From assembly GCA_945827765.1 (NCBI GenBank), contig CALZPS010000116.1:1-5639 (forward strand): 5,639 nt of DNA, given 5' to 3'. The notes beneath the pieces are model-generated. The model was not told the DNA's origin. It did not search any database and saw only the letters and a list, made by a program, of their open reading frames with translations. Source of the stretch: an uncultured Lachnospiraceae bacterium (GTDB lineage Bacteria > Bacillota > Clostridia > Lachnospirales > Lachnospiraceae). The translations under genes were made by a program, and so were the position numbers. Of the stretch, positions 1-5,639 are shown in pieces (within the stretch, counting starts at the first letter, position 1; each line of letters starts with the position of its first letter).

Positions 1-10
1 GAATTGTACA

Positions 11-56
11 TTCACAGTCATTTTCACAGTATAACACAAATGTCATCGGATTTCCA
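11..56 (-). promoter_or_regulatory. Possible outward-reading promoter over an 8-bp direct repeat
   Basis: Read on the minus strand, TGGAAA (51-56) is followed after 17 bases by TATACT (28-33), and the -10 is preceded by TG plus one base, as in an extended -10 promoter. The -35 matches the sigma-A consensus at four of six positions and the -10 at five of six. The octamer ACTGTGAA occurs twice in direct orientation, at 23-30 and 11-18, with a 12-base period, covering the end of the -10 and the expected start site. A repressor could bind there. The target gene would lie left of the window, so the call cannot be tested here. Positions 1-65 hold no gene and no clear terminator for the DJ-1 gene. 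Confidence 0.35.
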
Positions 57-65
57 GACCTTTTT

Positions 66-611
66 TTAAAACAGTATAGATTCTCTTACCTGCTCCGCCT
101 TCTCCGCGCCCATCAGTACTTCAGCCAGTTTCAGGGCAAACGGAATCGCCGTACCCATTCCACGTCCGGTAATGATATGTCCGTCTGCTACTGCCGGTTC
201 TTCTACCACTTGTGCGCCTGCCAGTTTTTCTTCGAAGGAAGGATAACAGCAGGCTTTGCGTCCATTCAGCATCCCCATATCCCCCAGGATGCTCGGTGCC
301 GCACAGATTGCCGCAATCCATTTTTCCTCTTTATCATATGTGCGCAGCAGCTTGTTCAGACCCTGATGTTTCTGCAGATTCTTTGTCCCCGGCATCCCGC
401 CCGGCAGCACAAGCATATCCACTCTGTCAAACCCGGTTTCTTCAAACACTACATCTGCTCTCACCGAAATCCAGTGTGATCCCTGTACCATCTCATTGCC
501 GTTTACAGAAACCGTCTCTACGCGCACACCGGCTCTGCGCAGGACATCCACCACGGTAAGTGCCTCAATCTCTTCAAATCCATCCGCCAGAAATACACAT
601 AAATGTTTCAT
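66..611 (-). CDS. DJ-1/PfpI family protein (class I glutamine amidotransferase-like fold)
   Basis: This is a complete 181-residue protein of the DJ-1/ThiJ/PfpI superfamily, close to the usual 180-190 residues, with no signal peptide or membrane segment, so cytosolic. The N-terminus (LADGFEEIEA, residues 9-18) supplies the conserved Glu (Glu16, equivalent to Glu18 of human DJ-1). LPGGMPG is at 69-75. The nucleophile elbow AAICAAPSILG (100-110) carries Cys103, equivalent to Cys106 of human DJ-1. TGRGMGTAIPFAL (148-160) is the typical C-terminal family motif. Members have been described as oxidative-stress sensors, chaperones, glyoxalases or deglycases, and the deglycase role is disputed; the sequence does not decide between these. 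The ATG at 611 is supported by the strong site AGGAGG (619-624) seven bases upstream. The gene diverges from the CYTH gene and seems to be transcribed alone. Family assignment is firm, the exact activity unknown. Confidence 0.93.
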   Translation of the reverse strand: MKHLCVFLADGFEEIEALTVVDVLRRAGVRVETVSVNGNEMVQGSHWISVRADVVFEETGFDRVDMLVLPGGMPGTKNLQKHQGLNKLLRTYDKEEKWIAAICAAPSILGDMGMLNGRKACCYPSFEEKLAGAQVVEEPAVADGHIITGRGMGTAIPFALKLAEVLMGAEKAEQVRESILF

Positions 612-718
612 TTTGTCTCCTCCTTGTTTGCTGTGGTTCCGCCCCTTCTTTGACAGAATCCATGTTCTTACGAAAACTCCGGATTTCCGAAATTTTCAAA
701 TCGTTTTATTTATGATTA

Positions 719-747
719 ATAGTACCAAAACCATCCGTCTATTGCAA
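719..747 (-). promoter_or_regulatory. Candidate sigma-A promoter for the DJ-1 family gene
   Basis: On the minus strand TTGCAA (742-747) and TACTAT (719-724) are exactly 17 bases apart. Each matches its consensus at four of six positions, and the -10 is preceded by TGG, giving an extended -10 element. Transcription would begin near 712 and leave a leader of about 100 bases before the ATG at 611. No recognisable riboswitch or other RNA motif was seen in that leader. This is a visual match without experimental support. Confidence 0.45.
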
Positions 748-767
748 TGAATACGACCGATTTTTTA

Positions 768-799
768 TTTACTTTTTAGGGATATCGTATTATCATAAT
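768..799 (+). promoter_or_regulatory. Candidate sigma-A promoter for the CYTH gene, with palindrome over the -10
   Basis: TTTACT (768-773) and TATCAT (791-796) lie 17 bases apart and match the -35 and -10 consensus at four and five of six positions. The -10 sits inside the perfect short palindrome ATTATCATAAT (789-799). Transcription would begin near 803, leaving about 76 untranslated bases. The region is very AT-rich, so a chance match is possible. Confidence 0.4.
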
Positions 800-866
800 C
801 ACAGGATATTTGTTCTTGTATCTGCACAGACTGGTACAAAACGATACTCATTCATACTTATATAAA

Positions 867-872
867 AAGGAG
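867..872 (+). promoter_or_regulatory. Ribosome binding site deciding the CYTH gene start
   Basis: AAGGAG lies six bases before the ATG at 879. The in-frame upstream start, a TTG at 810, would add 23 residues before the MEIERK signature and has only a weak, badly spaced AGGA. The family signature belongs at the very N-terminus, so 879 is the better start. Confidence 0.85.
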
Positions 873-878
873 TGCCTT

Positions 879-1406
879 ATGGAAATCGAACGAAAATATT
901 TGATTGAGGAAGAACGGATTCCGTTTTGTCCTGGCGATTATCCCTGCCGCCATATCGAACAGGGGTATTTGTGCACCGAACCGGTCGTGCGCATCCGTCG
1001 GGACAACCACGACTTTTTCCTCACCTATAAATCTAAAGGACTGATGATGCGGGAAGAATACAATCTTCCGCTCACCAAAGAAGCGTATGAACACTTGAAA
1101 TGCAAGGTAGACGGACGGCTGATAACAAAAGACCGCTATGTCATCCCGCTTTCTGAAGGGGCCGGCACAGAGAATTGTATTCTGCCCAAAGCCTGCATAC
1201 ACACCGGGACCTACGCTCAGCCCGGGAATAACAAAGAACTCTTTATCGAGCTCGACTTTTTCAGAGGTGACTTCGACGGGCTGATTCTGGCAGAGGTCGA
1301 ATTTCCCGACGAGGAATCAGCTAATACATTCAAACCTCCCGCATGGTTTGGTGAGGATGTCACCGCCTCATCCCGCTATCACAACAGCACCTTGAGCCAA
1401 AAGTAA
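879..1406 (+). CDS. CYTH domain protein (triphosphate tunnel metalloenzyme family)
   Basis: This 175-residue protein opens with MEIERK, the ExExK signature of the CYTH superfamily (adenylate cyclase CyaB, thiamine and inorganic triphosphatases), which binds triphosphate substrates with metal ions inside an eight-stranded beta tunnel. Other tunnel residues are visible: Arg38 and Arg40 (VRIRR), Lys51 and Lys53 (TYKSKG), Glu59 and Glu60, Lys84 and Arg86 (TKDRY), Glu124 and Asp126 (IELD), and Glu139 and Glu141 (AEVEF). The C-terminus contains PPAWFGEDVT (153-162), which I recall from short clostridial CYTH proteins. Bacterial members of this size are often inorganic triphosphatases, but the substrate cannot be told from sequence. 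No CHAD domain is attached. Residues about 92-120 look like an insertion between two core strands. The protein is likely cytosolic, and the gene is monocistronic, converging on hom. Confidence 0.9.
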   Translation: MEIERKYLIEEERIPFCPGDYPCRHIEQGYLCTEPVVRIRRDNHDFFLTYKSKGLMMREEYNLPLTKEAYEHLKCKVDGRLITKDRYVIPLSEGAGTENCILPKACIHTGTYAQPGNNKELFIELDFFRGDFDGLILAEVEFPDEESANTFKPPAWFGEDVTASSRYHNSTLSQK

Positions 1407-1429
1407 GATGCCCAAAATAATCGAATCTC

Positions 1430-1463
1430 AAACAGGGTGAAAGAAACCACCTTCACCCTGTTT
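1430..1463. terminator. Bidirectional intrinsic terminator between the CYTH gene and hom
   Basis: AAACAGGGTGAA (1430-1441) and TTCACCCTGTTT (1452-1463) form a perfect 12-bp stem with a 10-base loop. The stem ends in AAA and TTT, so both strands give a hairpin followed by a short U run. It starts 24 bases after the CYTH stop and 27 bases beyond the hom stop, the usual place for a terminator shared by convergent genes. The U tracts are short and interrupted (TTTCAT rightward, TTTGAGATTCGATTATTTT leftward), so efficiency is uncertain. Confidence 0.78.
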
Positions 1464-1490
1464 CATAACACTTCACACCTCTTGCTTATT

Positions 1491-2708
1491 TTAGTCTTCC
1501 ACCCGAATCATCTGTATGATTTCCGGGAACGTTTCTGCCTGTTTCTTATAGGTTCCTTCCGTCATCTTTCCGGTTATGATGCCAAATTCACCTGTCAGAC
1601 CTGATGCCCTGAGCACACAGATCTCACCGAACGCCGCCTCAAGAGCCGCTTTCTTCTCATCTGCATCTCCCCGCATTCTGACAAAGAACTGTCTGCTGAC
1701 CCCGTCCACCGGCTGGAGCAGTGCTTTCTCCGCAGTCCACATTCCCATCATACTGTCAGACGGATGCTTCGCTGCCTCTATCACATCAGCTACTACCGCA
1801 CTGGCTGTCGGCAGCTTTCCGGCACCACTGCCGTAAAACATCGCATCACCAAGCATATTTCCACGCACGAAGATGGCATTGAATACATCATTGACACTGT
1901 ACAGAGGATGGGTCTTCTTCATCAACACCGGCGATACCATCGCACACATCTTGTCCCCGTTTCGTTTCGCGGACGCCAGCAATTTGATGGTCATCCCTGC
2001 TTCCTTGGCATACATCATGTCCTCTTTGCTGATTTTCGTGATGCCTTCTGTAAAAATATCTTCAAAGTCCACCTGTTTACCGAGAACCAACGAGCAAAGG
2101 ATTGCAATCTTGCGGCATGTATCATATCCCTCCACATCCGCCTCCGGATTGCGCTCCGCATATCCCTTAGCCTGCGCCTCTTTCAAAACCTCATCATAGT
2201 CTGCGCCCTCATAGAACATTTTAGTCAGCATATAGTTGGTCGTTCCATTCAGGATACCGCCGATTTCTTCCACGACATCCGCGGTCAGTGATGTCTGAAG
2301 CGGACGCAAAATAGGAATCCCGCCTCCCACGCTGGCTTCGAACAGAAAATTGATATGCTTTTCTGCGGCAATCGCCAGCAATTCCGCGCCGTGTTTCGCT
2401 ACCAGCGCTTTATTGGAAGTCACTACATTTTTTCCGGCAAGCAGGCTTCTCTTCACAAATGTATACGCAGGTTCGATACCGCCCATCGTCTCCACCACGA
2501 TACCGATTTCCGGGTCATTTACCACGATTTCAAAATCATGGACGATTCTTTCCTGAATTGCATCTCCCGGAAAGTCGCGCAAATCCAAGACATATTTTAC
2601 ATAAATATCCCCATCTGCTCTTTGGGAAATCACACCACGGTTTCTTTCAAGGACTTCCACCACGCCCGAGCCGACCGTGCCGTATCCCATTACTGCTATG
2701 TTCATCAT
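1491..2708 (-). CDS. hom: Homoserine dehydrogenase
   Basis: Homoserine dehydrogenase (EC 1.1.1.3) reduces L-aspartate 4-semialdehyde to L-homoserine with NAD(P)H, at the branch point leading to threonine, methionine and isoleucine. From the ATG at 2708 the protein has 405 residues. The N-terminal Rossmann fold shows GYGTVGSG (8-15). VTSNKALVAKHG (96-107) carries Lys100, a conserved active-site lysine. Residues 178-200 (AQAKGYAERNPEADVEGYD followed by TCRK) fit the homoserine dehydrogenase signature, ending in the DxxxK pair Asp196/Lys200. YGSGAGKLPTASAV (292-305) is the second conserved block. Residues about 339-405 look like a divergent C-terminal ACT domain, which commonly gives threonine feedback control. 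There is no fused aspartokinase, and thrB or thrC are not in the window. The reading frame extends to an ATG at 2801, but that start lacks a ribosome binding site and the extra 31 residues are unlike the family. Confidence 0.95.
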   Translation of the reverse strand: MMNIAVMGYGTVGSGVVEVLERNRGVISQRADGDIYVKYVLDLRDFPGDAIQERIVHDFEIVVNDPEIGIVVETMGGIEPAYTFVKRSLLAGKNVVTSNKALVAKHGAELLAIAAEKHINFLFEASVGGGIPILRPLQTSLTADVVEEIGGILNGTTNYMLTKMFYEGADYDEVLKEAQAKGYAERNPEADVEGYDTCRKIAILCSLVLGKQVDFEDIFTEGITKISKEDMMYAKEAGMTIKLLASAKRNGDKMCAMVSPVLMKKTHPLYSVNDVFNAIFVRGNMLGDAMFYGSGAGKLPTASAVVADVIEAAKHPSDSMMGMWTAEKALLQPVDGVSRQFFVRMRGDADEKKAALEAAFGEICVLRASGLTGEFGIITGKMTEGTYKKQAETFPEIIQMIRVED

Positions 2709-2718
2709 ATCTTTTTCA

Positions 2719-2723
2719 TCCTT
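2719..2723 (-). promoter_or_regulatory. Ribosome binding site deciding the hom start
   Basis: On the minus strand AAGGA (2719-2723) precedes the paired ATG codons at 2708 and 2705 by 10 and 13 bases. This favours the start at 2708 over the upstream ATG at 2801. The second ATG (2705), one residue shorter, cannot be excluded. Confidence 0.65.
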
Positions 2724-2737
2724 TTTATTTGTATTTT

Positions 2738-2791
2738 GATGAGCCAAGGGAGTGCGAAACACAAAGAAATCGACATCAGGCTCATTTGTCG
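2738..2791 (-). repeat. Two mutually exclusive inverted repeats in the hom leader
   Basis: Two inverted repeats overlap here. CGACA/TGTCG (2771-2775 with 2787-2791) makes a 5-bp stem whose 11-base loop contains GGCTCAT. GGCTCAT itself (2779-2785) is the complement of ATGAGCC (2739-2745), a 7-bp stem with a 33-base loop ending about 15 bases before the hom ribosome binding site. The two stems are interleaved, so they either exclude each other or form a pseudoknot. Neither is followed by a U run, so this is not a standard attenuator. Function is unknown and chance occurrence is possible. Confidence 0.3.
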
Positions 2792-2812
2792 GGCAACTCA
2801 TTTTGATTGAAC

Positions 2813-2842
2813 AACTAAACTATTACGTTATTACGTTTAGTT
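2813..2842 (-). repeat. AT-rich inverted repeat spanning the prfB stop codon
   Basis: AACTAAAC (2813-2820) and GTTTAGTT (2835-2842) form an 8-bp stem with a 14-base loop; the prfB TAA (2837-2839) is inside one arm. The octamer ATTACGTT is also tandemly repeated at 2822-2829 and 2830-2837. The stem has only two G-C pairs and no following U run, so it is at most a weak terminator. A poor promoter match for hom overlaps it on the minus strand (TTGAGT at 2846-2851, 18 bases, CGTAAT at 2822-2827). Confidence 0.35.
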
Positions 2843-3935
2843 TGCACTCAAAAAGGCGTTGATAAATGGGTCAATATTACCATCCATCACACTACTTACA
2901 TTGCTGATTTCCGTGTTTGTTCTGTGATCTTTTACCAATGTATATGGCTGCATCACATAGGATCGAATCTGGCTGCCGAAGTTAATATCCCGCACTTCTC
3001 CGCGGATATCGGAAACCTTCTCCGCCTGCTCCTGCTGCTTGAGCAAATATAGTTTTGCCTTCAGCATCTGCATCGCCTTATCCTTGTTCTGATGCTGAGA
3101 ACGTTCATTCTGGCACTGTACCACAATACCTGTCGGCAGATGTGTAATACGGATGGCAGACGAGGTTTTATTAATATGCTGTCCGCCCGCTCCGCTGGAG
3201 CGATAGGTATCGATACGTAAATCATCCTCATCGATCTCCACCTCGATATCGGTCTCGATATCCGGAATGACATCACATGAGGCAAAGGAAGTCTGGCGTT
3301 TGCCTGCCGCATTGAATGGGGAAATACGCACGAGACGGTGCACCCCTTTCTCGGCACGCAGATATCCATATGCATTTTCTCCCTGCACTTCAAACGTCAC
3401 ACCTTTGATGCCTGCCACATCGCCTTCCAGAAAGTCCAGTACTTCCACCGTAAACCCTTTCTTCTCTGCCCAGCGGCTGTACATTCGGTACAACATATTG
3501 GTCCAGTCATTGGCCTCCGTGCCGCCTGCTCCGGAATGAAGGGTGACAATTGCATTACATTTGTCATATTCACCGGTCAGCAATGTCTGAATTCTAAGCT
3601 GCTCAAACTCTTCGGTAAATCTATTCAATTCCTCTTCAATCTCTGCGATTGTCTCGTCATCCGGCTCTTCCTCGCTCATCTCGATAAGCAACCCCAAATC
3701 TTCATGATCGGCAAACATCTGCTCAATCTGTTTGACAGCATCCTGAAGTCCTCTCAACGTTTTCATCGTCTGCTGAGATTCCTCCGGGTTGTCCCAGAAT
3801 CCCGGCTCTTCAATTCTTCTTTCTAATTCCTCAATACGTTCTTCCTTTGACGCTAAGTCAAAGTGAATCCCTCAAATCTTTCAGCGGTTCTTCGTAAGCA
3901 AGCAATGTCTGCTTTAATTCATCCAACAAAACCAC
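2837..3935 (-). CDS. prfB: Peptide chain release factor 2, with programmed +1 frameshift
   Basis: RF2 recognises UGA and UAA stop codons and triggers hydrolysis of peptidyl-tRNA on the ribosome. The gene is read as a 25-codon segment from the GTG at 3935 to the CTT at 3861-3863, then an in-frame TGA (3858-3860). A +1 shift that skips T3860 continues at GAC (3859-3857) through to the TAA at 2837. The product has 365 residues, the length of E. coli RF2. The stop-recognition tripeptide SPF is at 205-207 and the catalytic GGQ at 250-252, the same numbers as in E. coli. Residue 246, before SGAGGQ, is Ser. The N-terminal region (about 1-110) is helical and acidic, and HSGAGGTEANDW (134-145) is typical of the family. 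The GTG is preceded by AGAGGTG; an in-frame ATG at 3953 lacks a ribosome binding site. The gene lies 98 bases downstream of secA, a known Firmicute order. An ATG at 3766 gives only a truncated 309-residue reading and is not the true start. Confidence 0.95.
3857..3873 (-). promoter_or_regulatory. prfB programmed +1 frameshift site (autoregulatory)
   Basis: On the minus strand the sequence is GAGGGATTCACTTTGAC. It contains a Shine-Dalgarno-like GAGG (3870-3873), the slippery CTT codon (3861-3863), the stop TGA (3858-3860) and the following C that weakens termination. This is the known prfB recoding logic: when RF2 is scarce, termination at its own UGA is slow, the peptidyl-tRNA slips from CUU to UUU, and full-length RF2 is made. 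The E. coli site has AGGGGG three bases before CUU; here the GAGG match is weaker and ends six bases before it. The stop is codon 26, as in E. coli. Confidence 0.95.
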
Positions 3936-3941
3936 CTTAAT

Positions 3942-3948
3942 CACCTCT
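3942..3948 (-). promoter_or_regulatory. Ribosome binding site deciding the prfB GTG start
   Basis: On the minus strand AGAGGTG (3942-3948) lies six bases before the GTG at 3935. A second purine run, AAGGTGG (3932-3938), could instead serve a TTG at 3926. The GTG is preferred because it puts the frameshift stop at codon 26 and gives a 365-residue product. Confidence 0.6.
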
Positions 3949-4014
3949 TTCATTTTATTTATTCAGTACAGCGCCCACAAAGCAGGCAGTCTGTAACCTG
4001 ACATTCCAACTATT

Positions 4015-4020
4015 ATTATA
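4015..4020 (-). promoter_or_regulatory. Isolated perfect -10 hexamer between secA and prfB
   Basis: A perfect TATAAT occurs on the minus strand 80 bases before the prfB GTG. Nothing like TTGACA is found 16-18 bases upstream (the sequence there is around AGCTGT), and there is no extended -10 TG. An internal prfB promoter is possible but poorly supported. The rest of the 98-base gap (3936-4033) shows no gene and no terminator. Confidence 0.2.
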
Positions 4021-4033
4021 TTGCAGGGCAGTG

Positions 4034-5639
4034 TTATACAGCTTTTCTTCCGCAGCACTGTTTATATTTTTTGCCGCTGCCACAAGGACATGGATCATTC
4101 GGATAAATCTTTTTATCTTCACGTTTTTTCGGAGCACGCACGGACGTATCATCCTTATTGGTTCCGGTCACCTTGGCAACCTGCTCGCGCTCTGCCTTCT
4201 GCTCTACGCGCACATGGAACAAGGTACGGACAGTCGTGACAGCAATACTGTTCGTCATCTCCCCGAACATATCATAACCCATCATCTTATACTCTACCAA
4301 CGGATCTCTCTGACCATAAGCCTGCAGTCCGATTCCCTGACGAAGCTGATCCATATCGTCAATGTGATCCATCCATTTGGCATCAATCACTTTCAGAAGC
4401 ACCACACGCTCCAGTTCACGGATATGTTCCGCCTCCGGAAACTCTGCCTCTTTCGCCTCGTACGCCTTGACTGCACGCTCCTTGAGCAGATGTTTCAACT
4501 GTTTCTGCTGCATACCTGCCGTCTCCGCCTTTGACGGAAGTTCTAACTGCGGCATCATGTCATGCAGTGCCACATCCAACGCTTTTATATCCCATTCCGC
4601 AGCATCCACATCTGCCGAGATCAATCGTTCAACTGTATTTTCCACGCATTCGGTAATCATGTTGTAAACGGTATCTCGCATACTCTCTCCGTCAAGCACG
4701 CGCCGTCTCTCTGCGTAAATAATCTCTCTCTGCTCATTCATCACCTGATCATATTCCAGCAGATTCTTACGGATACCGAAGTTATTGCTCTCAATTTTCT
4801 TCTGCGCAGTCTCAATGGCATTGGAAAGCATCTTGTGCTCAATCTGTTCGCCATCCTCCACACCCAGTGTGTTGAACATCGTCATCAAGCGTTCAGAGCC
4901 AAACAGACGCATCAAGTCATCCTCCAGCGAAATGTAGAATCTGGATTCTCCCGGATCTCCCTGTCGTCCGGAACGTCCACGAAGCTGATTGTCAATACGT
5001 CTCGACTCGTGACGCTCTGTACCGATGATTTTTAAGCCTCCGGCAGCCTTTGCCTCGTCGTCCAGCTTGATATCCGTACCACGGCCGGCCATATTGGTGG
5101 CAATCGTCACTGCCCCGTGCATACCTGCATCGGCGACAATCTGTGCCTCCATCTCGTGATATTTGGCATTCAATACATTGTGTGGAATACCTTCTTTTTT
5201 CAGCATCCGGCTCAAAAGTTCCGAAACTTCAATTGTGATGGTACCTACCAGCACCGGCTGTCCTTTTGCATGAGCCTCTTTGACCTGCTCCACGACCGCC
5301 ATATATTTCTCACGTTTTGTCTTATAGACCGCGTCATCCAAATCTACTCTCTGCACCGGCACATTCGTCGGTATCTCGATGACATCCATGCCATAGATAT
5401 CACGAAATTCTTTTTCTTCTGTCAGAGCGGTACCGGTCATACCACTCTTCTTATCATATTTATTAAACAAATTCTGGAATGTTATGGTGGCCAGAGTCTT
5501 GCTCTCTCTTCTGACCTTCACATGCTCTTTCGCCTCGATGGCCTGATGTAGTCCGTCAGAATAGCGCCGTCCCGGCATGATACGTCCGGTAAATTCATCG
5601 ACGATGATGCCCTCTCCCTCGGGAGTCACAACATAATCC
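4034..5639 (-). CDS. secA: SecA preprotein translocase ATPase, C-terminal part (cut by window edge)
   Basis: SecA is the cytosolic ATPase that drives secretory proteins through the SecYEG channel. The visible part is 534 residues plus the stop; the N-terminal portion, with Walker A, most of the first nucleotide-binding domain and the preprotein cross-linking domain, lies beyond the right edge. Counting from the edge, IIVDEFTGR (11-19) leads into the end of the first domain, with [11 protein letters not shown] at 65-75. The second nucleotide-binding domain shows [13 protein letters not shown] (180-192, helicase motif V) and [17 protein letters not shown] (218-234, motif VI with arginine fingers). 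The helical wing and scaffold include [20 protein letters not shown] (417-436). After a short charged linker the protein ends in [13 protein letters not shown] (517-529), the CxC-x8-CC zinc-binding SEC-C motif that contacts SecB or ribosomes. The frame is open to the edge, so the GTG at 5629 is internal. Confidence 0.97.
   Translation of the reverse strand, partial: DYVVTPEGEGIIVDEFTGRIMPGRRYSDGLHQAIEAKEHVKVRRESKTLATITFQNLFNKYDKKSGMTGTALTEEKEFRDIYGMDVIEIPTNVPVQRVDLDDAVYKTKREKYMAVVEQVKEAHAKGQPVLVGTITIEVSELLSRMLKKEGIPHNVLNAKYHEMEAQIVADAGMHGAVTIATNMAGRGTDIKLDDEAKAAGGLKIIGTERHESRRIDNQLRGRSGRQGDPGESRFYISLEDDLMRLFGSERLMTMFNTLGVEDGEQIEHKMLSNAIETAQKKIESNNFGIRKNLLEYDQVMNEQREIIYAERRRVLDGESMRDTVYNMITECVENTVERLISADVDAAEWDIKALDVALHDMMPQLELPSKAETAGMQQKQLKHLLKERAVKAYEAKEAEFPEAEHIRELERVVLLKVIDAKWMDHIDDMDQLRQGIGLQAYGQRDPLVEYKMMGYDMFGEMTNSIAVTTVRTLFHVRVEQKAEREQVAKVTGTNKDDTSVRAPKKREDKKIYPNDPCPCGSGKKYKQCCGRKAV

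Noticed and set aside
858..1202. 114-codon minus-strand frame opposite the CYTH gene
   Set aside because: The plus strand encodes a clear CYTH protein with a strong ribosome binding site; this frame is its shadow.
1764..2291. 175-codon plus-strand open frame opposite hom
   Set aside because: The hom reading on the other strand carries all family motifs; this frame is low-complexity, His/Arg-rich shadow sequence.
2709..2801. 31-residue N-terminal extension of hom from the ATG at 2801, considered as native start or leader peptide
   Set aside because: No ribosome binding site precedes it, the residues are unlike the family, and it is in frame with hom, so it would not act as a separate leader peptide.
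2355..2810. 151-codon plus-strand open frame opposite hom and its leader
   Set aside because: Cys/His/Phe-rich composition is typical of an antisense frame, and there is no supporting start signal.
2837..3766. 309-residue RF2 starting at the ATG at 3766
   Set aside because: The frame stays open upstream with conserved RF2 sequence to the frameshift site, so this ATG is internal.
3338..3826. 162-codon plus-strand open frame opposite prfB
   Set aside because: It lies antisense to the conserved RF2 coding sequence and has no recognisable domain or start signal.
3967..3993. Imperfect hairpin between secA and prfB (ACAGCGCC against GGCAGTCTGT)
   Set aside because: The stem is interrupted by mismatches and bulges, and neither strand has a U run, so it is not a terminator.
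3955..4152. 65-codon minus-strand frame overlapping the end of secA and the gap before prfB
   Set aside because: It overlaps the conserved SEC-C zinc motif in another frame, and no strong ribosome binding site or family likeness was seen.
4031..4534. 167-codon plus-strand open frame opposite secA
   Set aside because: It is antisense to a well-conserved secA 3' region, has no ribosome binding site, and its product resembles no protein family that I know.

Overview
The window looks like a core chromosomal segment of a low-to-moderate GC Firmicute. The closest resemblance is to Lachnospiraceae-type Clostridia, judged from the wording of the proteins (CYTH protein ending in a PPAWFGEDVT-like tail, the secA-prfB order, the prfB recoding site) and from strong AGGAGG-type ribosome binding sites. 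That assignment is from memory of the families, not from a search. No mobile element, CRISPR array, tRNA or rRNA gene was seen.

Layout from left to right. Positions 1-65 are non-coding and hold a possible outward-reading promoter over a short direct repeat. A DJ-1/PfpI family gene lies on the minus strand (66-611). A divergent intergenic region of 267 bases (612-878) carries one promoter candidate for each direction. A CYTH (triphosphate tunnel) domain gene follows on the plus strand (879-1406). It converges on the homoserine dehydrogenase gene hom (minus, 1491-2708), and a shared hairpin terminator lies between them (1430-1463). Upstream of hom is a 128-base leader with competing inverted repeats. 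Next comes prfB, encoding release factor 2 (minus, 2837-3935), which can only be read in full through a programmed +1 frameshift at an in-frame TGA (3858-3860). The right end is the C-terminal part of secA (minus, 4034 to the edge), the ATPase motor of the Sec export pathway.

secA, prfB and hom all run leftward, are separated by about 100-130 bases, and have no convincing terminator between them, so read-through from secA to hom is possible. The adjacency secA-prfB is a known Firmicute arrangement. The genes are functionally unrelated: protein export, translation termination and aspartate-family amino acid synthesis. The DJ-1 and CYTH genes are separate transcription units.

The most informative feature is the prfB autoregulatory frameshift: a simple ORF caller would report only a 309-residue fragment, while recoding gives 365 residues with the SPF and GGQ motifs at exactly the E. 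coli RF2 numbers. No clear undescribed system was found. The items most worth a second look are the roughly 29-residue insertion in the CYTH protein, the alternative hairpins upstream of hom, and the direct repeat over the promoter at the left edge.
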